Source of the DNA: Micromonospora sp. MP36
GTDB taxonomy: Bacteria > Actinomycetota > Actinomycetes > Mycobacteriales > Micromonosporaceae
Assembly (NCBI RefSeq): GCF_008119785.1
Contig: NZ_VSFA01000036.1
Span: 1 to 64,000, forward strand
Direction of reading: 5' to 3'
DNA: 64,000 nt
Made by a program: the position numbers and the translations under genes. Of the stretch, positions 63,359 to 64,000 are shown piece by piece (position 1 is the stretch's first letter; the number at the start of each line of letters is the position of its first letter). The notes beneath the pieces were generated by a model. That model was not told the origin of the DNA. It saw nothing but the letters and a program-made list of their open reading frames with translations, and ran no database searches.

Positions 63359-64000
63359 GTGACCACCGATCCGCTCGCCCCGCTGCTCGCGCTCGCCGAC
63401 ATCGCGCCCGCCGTCGAGCGGGCCCGCGAGCGGGTCGACCAGGCGCACCGGCACCGCGCGCTGCGCCGCCACGGTGGCCAGGTCGCCGCCGAGGTCAGCC
63501 TCCGCTCCGCCGTGGCCAGCGCCGCGCTGGAGGGCCGGGTGCACGACCGCGAGGAGGTACGCGCCGGCACGGTCACCGACCCGCTGCTGCAGGGGGCGCT
63601 GCGGGTGGCCGGGGCGCTGCCCGGGCTGAGCGACCTCTGGCCGAAGGCTCCCCGGCAGGTCCTGGCGAGGTTGCACGTCCTCGCCGCCCGGGACGTCGTC
63701 GCCGAGTCGGAGCTGGGCCGACCGGTGTCCGACCCGGTGGTCGCGGCCCGTCTCGACGGGTTGGCCGGGCTCGTCGCCGGCGGCACCCGGGTGCCGCCGC
63801 TCGTGCTCGCCGCCGTGGTTCACGGCGAGCTGCTGAACCTGCGTCCGTTCGCCGGCCCCTCCGGGGTGGTGGCCCGGGCCGCCGCCCGACTGGTGCTCAT
63901 CTCCACCGGTTTCGACCCGCGTGGGCTGGTCGCCGTCGAGGTCGGCCACCGGGAGCGGGAGCCCGAGTACGTCGGCGCGGCCGGCGCCTTCGCCACCGGC
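63359..64000 (+). CDS. Degenerate Fic-like protein (partial, runs off window)
   Basis: 214 residues visible, no stop before the window end. The helical pattern and the segment from H155 (VHGELLNLRPFAGPSGVVAR) align with the Fic motif HPFxxGNGRxxR, but the catalytic His is Arg162, the Asn position is Ser168 and the first Arg is Val170; only the later Arg173 is kept. Classic AMP-transferase activity is thus unlikely. Related acsA-adjacent genes occur in other actinomycetes, as I recall. GTG start is leaderless. Confidence 0.7.
   Translation, partial: MTTDPLAPLLALADIAPAVERARERVDQAHRHRALRRHGGQVAAEVSLRSAVASAALEGRVHDREEVRAGTVTDPLLQGALRVAGALPGLSDLWPKAPRQVLARLHVLAARDVVAESELGRPVSDPVVAARLDGLAGLVAGGTRVPPLVLAAVVHGELLNLRPFAGPSGVVARAAARLVLISTGFDPRGLVAVEVGHREREPEYVGAAGAFATG

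Overview
The window is very GC-rich (codon third positions are mostly G or C) and almost fully coding. GTG starts, 4-base GTGA/ATGA gene overlaps, leaderless promoters and long hairpin terminators without U-tracts are all common. With the gene content (futalosine-pathway menaquinone genes, a 14-gene complex I operon, an actinobacterial type VII secretion locus with an SseB-family protein, a HelD/HelR helicase), this points to an actinomycete of the family Micromonosporaceae, most likely Micromonospora or a close relative. The assignment is by recognition, not by search.

Region 1 (0-7.4 kb): a HelR-type RNA polymerase recycling ATPase (minus strand), an ArsR-like regulator paired with an MFS exporter, mqnA (first futalosine-pathway enzyme), and a coupled tandem pair of secreted beta-lactamase-fold serine hydrolases. 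Region 2 (7.7-11.5 kb): the phenylacetyl-CoA epoxidase operon paaABCDE, with overlapping genes except at paaA/paaB, where an 80-bp insertion-like duplication carries a 27-codon ORF. Region 3 (11.6-34.2 kb): a respiratory quinone and complex I block: mqnC, an LPxTG surface protein, menG/ubiE, a small ORF, a menJ-like reductase, nuoA to nuoN, and a polyprenyl diphosphate synthase that probably makes the menaquinone tail. The chemistry is linked: MqnA and MqnC build the ring, the synthase makes the tail, MenG methylates it, MenJ reduces the tail, and Nuo reduces the finished quinone.

Region 4 (34.2-42 kb): an MFS transporter and IclR regulator, a Tat-exported PhoX-type phosphatase, an ECF sigma/anti-sigma pair with an apparent autoregulated promoter, RarD, a GNAT acetyltransferase and a holin-like membrane protein. 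Region 5 (42-49.8 kb): a type VII secretion locus with two intact WXG100 genes between a damaged eccE and a frameshifted mycosin gene, then a 1005-residue SseB-family protein and a small partner. Region 6 (49.8-61 kb): an alpha/beta hydrolase lacking the usual nucleophile, three tandem secreted M6 (immune inhibitor A-like) metalloproteases, and a decayed patch with a truncated DUF2637 gene, a cluster of CTGTCAG motifs and a fragment of a fourth M6 gene. Region 7 (61-64 kb): acsA (acetyl-CoA synthetase) and a degenerate Fic-like gene that runs off the window end.

No tRNA, rRNA, CRISPR array, insertion sequence or recognisable riboswitch was found. The strongest leads are the clustered lesions in the type VII genes, the protease expansion beside a mobile-element remnant with iteron-like repeats, the micro-ORFs that bridge operon genes, and the paired serine hydrolases.
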